Assembly: GCF_000003605.2 (NCBI RefSeq)
Contig: NW_003133344.1
Location: 413,932-446,116 of the forward strand
Reading direction: 5' to 3'
Source: Saccoglossus kowalevskii
Lineage: Eukaryota > Hemichordata > Enteropneusta > Harrimaniidae
Length of the DNA stretch: 32,185 nucleotides
The position numbers and the translations under genes were made by a program. The first letter of the stretch is position 1. Each line of letters begins with the position of its first letter. This document shows, piece after piece, positions 31,458 through 32,185 of the stretch. A model generated the notes under the pieces. The model ran no database searches and was not told the DNA's origin. It saw only the letters and a program-made list of their open reading frames with translations.

Positions 31458-31680
31458 ATGATGTCACCACCTGAACCCCCTAGGTGATTGCTTTTTGAGC
31501 CCAATTTACGTTTCTACTCTTCTTGTATTTAATTAGTGTGTTTTTAATTTATTTAACATTATTTAACACACTTAAACAATATAAATTAATTATTGTTGTT
31601 TTTTATGATCACTTGAAATAAATATAAAAAATTTCATGACCTTTGACCACAGTCACCGGATCGTTGGCTAAGGCGGCAAC
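31458..31680. promoter_or_regulatory. Candidate bidirectional promoter between endophilin-B and AOPEP
   Basis: Both genes begin at the edges of this short interval and diverge, so the 5' UTRs and core promoters of both should lie here or overlap the first exons. It holds an ATATAAAA TATA-like run near 31621, a DR1 pair at 31637-31648 and AT-rich sequence in the middle. Inferred from position only; no transcription start site can be read directly. Confidence 0.55.
31637..31648. promoter_or_regulatory. Perfect DR1 nuclear-receptor site
   Basis: Plus strand reads TGACCTTTGACC; minus strand reads GGTCAAAGGTCA, a direct repeat of the nuclear-receptor half-site with a one-base spacer. This is the form bound by HNF4, RXR heterodimers and COUP-TF in animals. 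It sits 33 bp before the AOPEP start codon. Confidence 0.5.
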
Positions 31681-31861
31681 ATGACAGCACCAAACGTGGA
31701 AGTGTTGCATTCTGATAAAGTTATCGATATTGCCACAGCTTCGAATTACAAAGACTTCAAAGTGAGACATTTTCACTTGGATCTCGACGTGCGATTTGAG
31801 TCACAGACCATTGTTGGTGCTATAATTCTCGACATTGAAATTGACAGACCGTGTGTAGAAG
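31681..31861 (+). CDS. AOPEP: M1-family aminopeptidase, probably aminopeptidase O, first coding exon (partial gene)
   Basis: The ATG is preceded by an in-frame TAA at 31669-31671 and has A at -3. Sixty codons plus one base end at a GTAGGC donor (phase 1). The segment FKVRHFHLDLDVRFESQTIV then GAIILDIEID resembles the N-terminal beta-sandwich start of aminopeptidase O (VKHYVLDLDV-FESQVIEGTI) better than leukotriene A4 hydrolase or aminopeptidase B. The catalytic HEXXH region would lie in exons beyond the window. Known family function: zinc-dependent removal of N-terminal residues from peptides. Without splicing the frame stops at 31894, which supports the donor. Orientation is head-to-head with endophilin-B. 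Confidence 0.75.
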
Positions 31862-32185
31862 GTAGGCGATCTGCTGCGATAACTTGCATGCAATAACTTG
31901 ACTCGTTTGAAGCTGGCAGACACTCCCAGAAGACAGTGGAAGCTAGCAGACACACTAGCAGCCACAGTCTATCAGGCATAATATTGCTTTGAATCAAAGT
32001 TTATCACATCTTTTTGCATCACGTAATCACGTAATGGCTAATACTAGTATTCATTTAAACAGAGAAATTCTAACAAATGTACTCACTCCCCCTGAAAGTG
32101 TATCTCTATGTGCGTGTATATAAACACTATTCCCAATATTTTTTGGGAAATATTGAGTGTGCACCTTATCCACATATTTTTACTG
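31862..32185 (+). other. Start of AOPEP intron 1
   Basis: Non-coding sequence after the exon 1 donor. It contains a short direct repeat GAAGCT(G/A)GCAGACAC at 31909-31923 and 31938-31952, and a 7-bp inverted repeat TTCCCAA/TTGGGAA at 32130-32149. No second exon is visible. Confidence 0.6.

Overview
This is a stretch of an AT-rich animal nuclear genome: large introns, GT-AG splice sites, satellites, MITE-like elements and a 50-base assembly gap. The gene architecture, and scattered CpG-rich islets with no global CpG loss, suggest a marine invertebrate. A deuterostome such as a hemichordate is my guess, but the sequence alone does not prove it. No prokaryotic, viral or organellar gene is visible.

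Two protein-coding genes can be supported. The main one fills the window on the minus strand: a complete endophilin-B (SH3GLB/Bif-1 family) gene in nine coding exons. Exon 1 is at 31424-31365 and the stop is at 5312-5314. All eight intron junctions join in frame, giving about 339 residues: an N-terminal amphipathic helix and BAR domain (exons 1-7), a short linker (exon 8) and a C-terminal SH3 domain (exons 8-9). The second gene starts at 31681 on the plus strand. It is represented only by the first coding exon of an M1-family aminopeptidase, closest to aminopeptidase O (AOPEP). The two start codons face away from each other about 256 bp apart, so 31458-31680 is a candidate bidirectional promoter. 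It contains a perfect DR1-type nuclear-receptor half-site pair.

Layout from left to right: 1-5311 is downstream of the endophilin-B stop (3' UTR of unknown length, then intergenic) and holds degenerate hairpin repeats, a 32-bp minisatellite, a decayed MITE and an RFX X-box-like palindrome. 5312-9702 holds exons 9, 8, 7 and 6. Intron 5 (9703-16580) carries an intact palindromic MITE, a 22-bp CCATGG minisatellite and two tandem CTCF-like sites. Intron 4 (16674-22630) carries a roughly 2.36-kb array of a 56-bp satellite, interrupted by the gap. It also carries a 1,021-bp CpG-rich insertion with 30-bp perfect terminal inverted repeats and a 7-bp target-site duplication, sitting inside an older minisatellite. 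Exons 4, 3 and 2 cluster at 22631-23520. Intron 1 (23521-31364) is very AT-rich and holds several short tandem arrays, a pentanucleotide microsatellite and a perfect hairpin.

The most interesting non-genic items are the 1,021-bp transposon-like element, the 56-bp satellite with its apparent unmerged-contig artefact at the gap, the paired CTCF-like sites, and the shared endophilin-B/AOPEP promoter.
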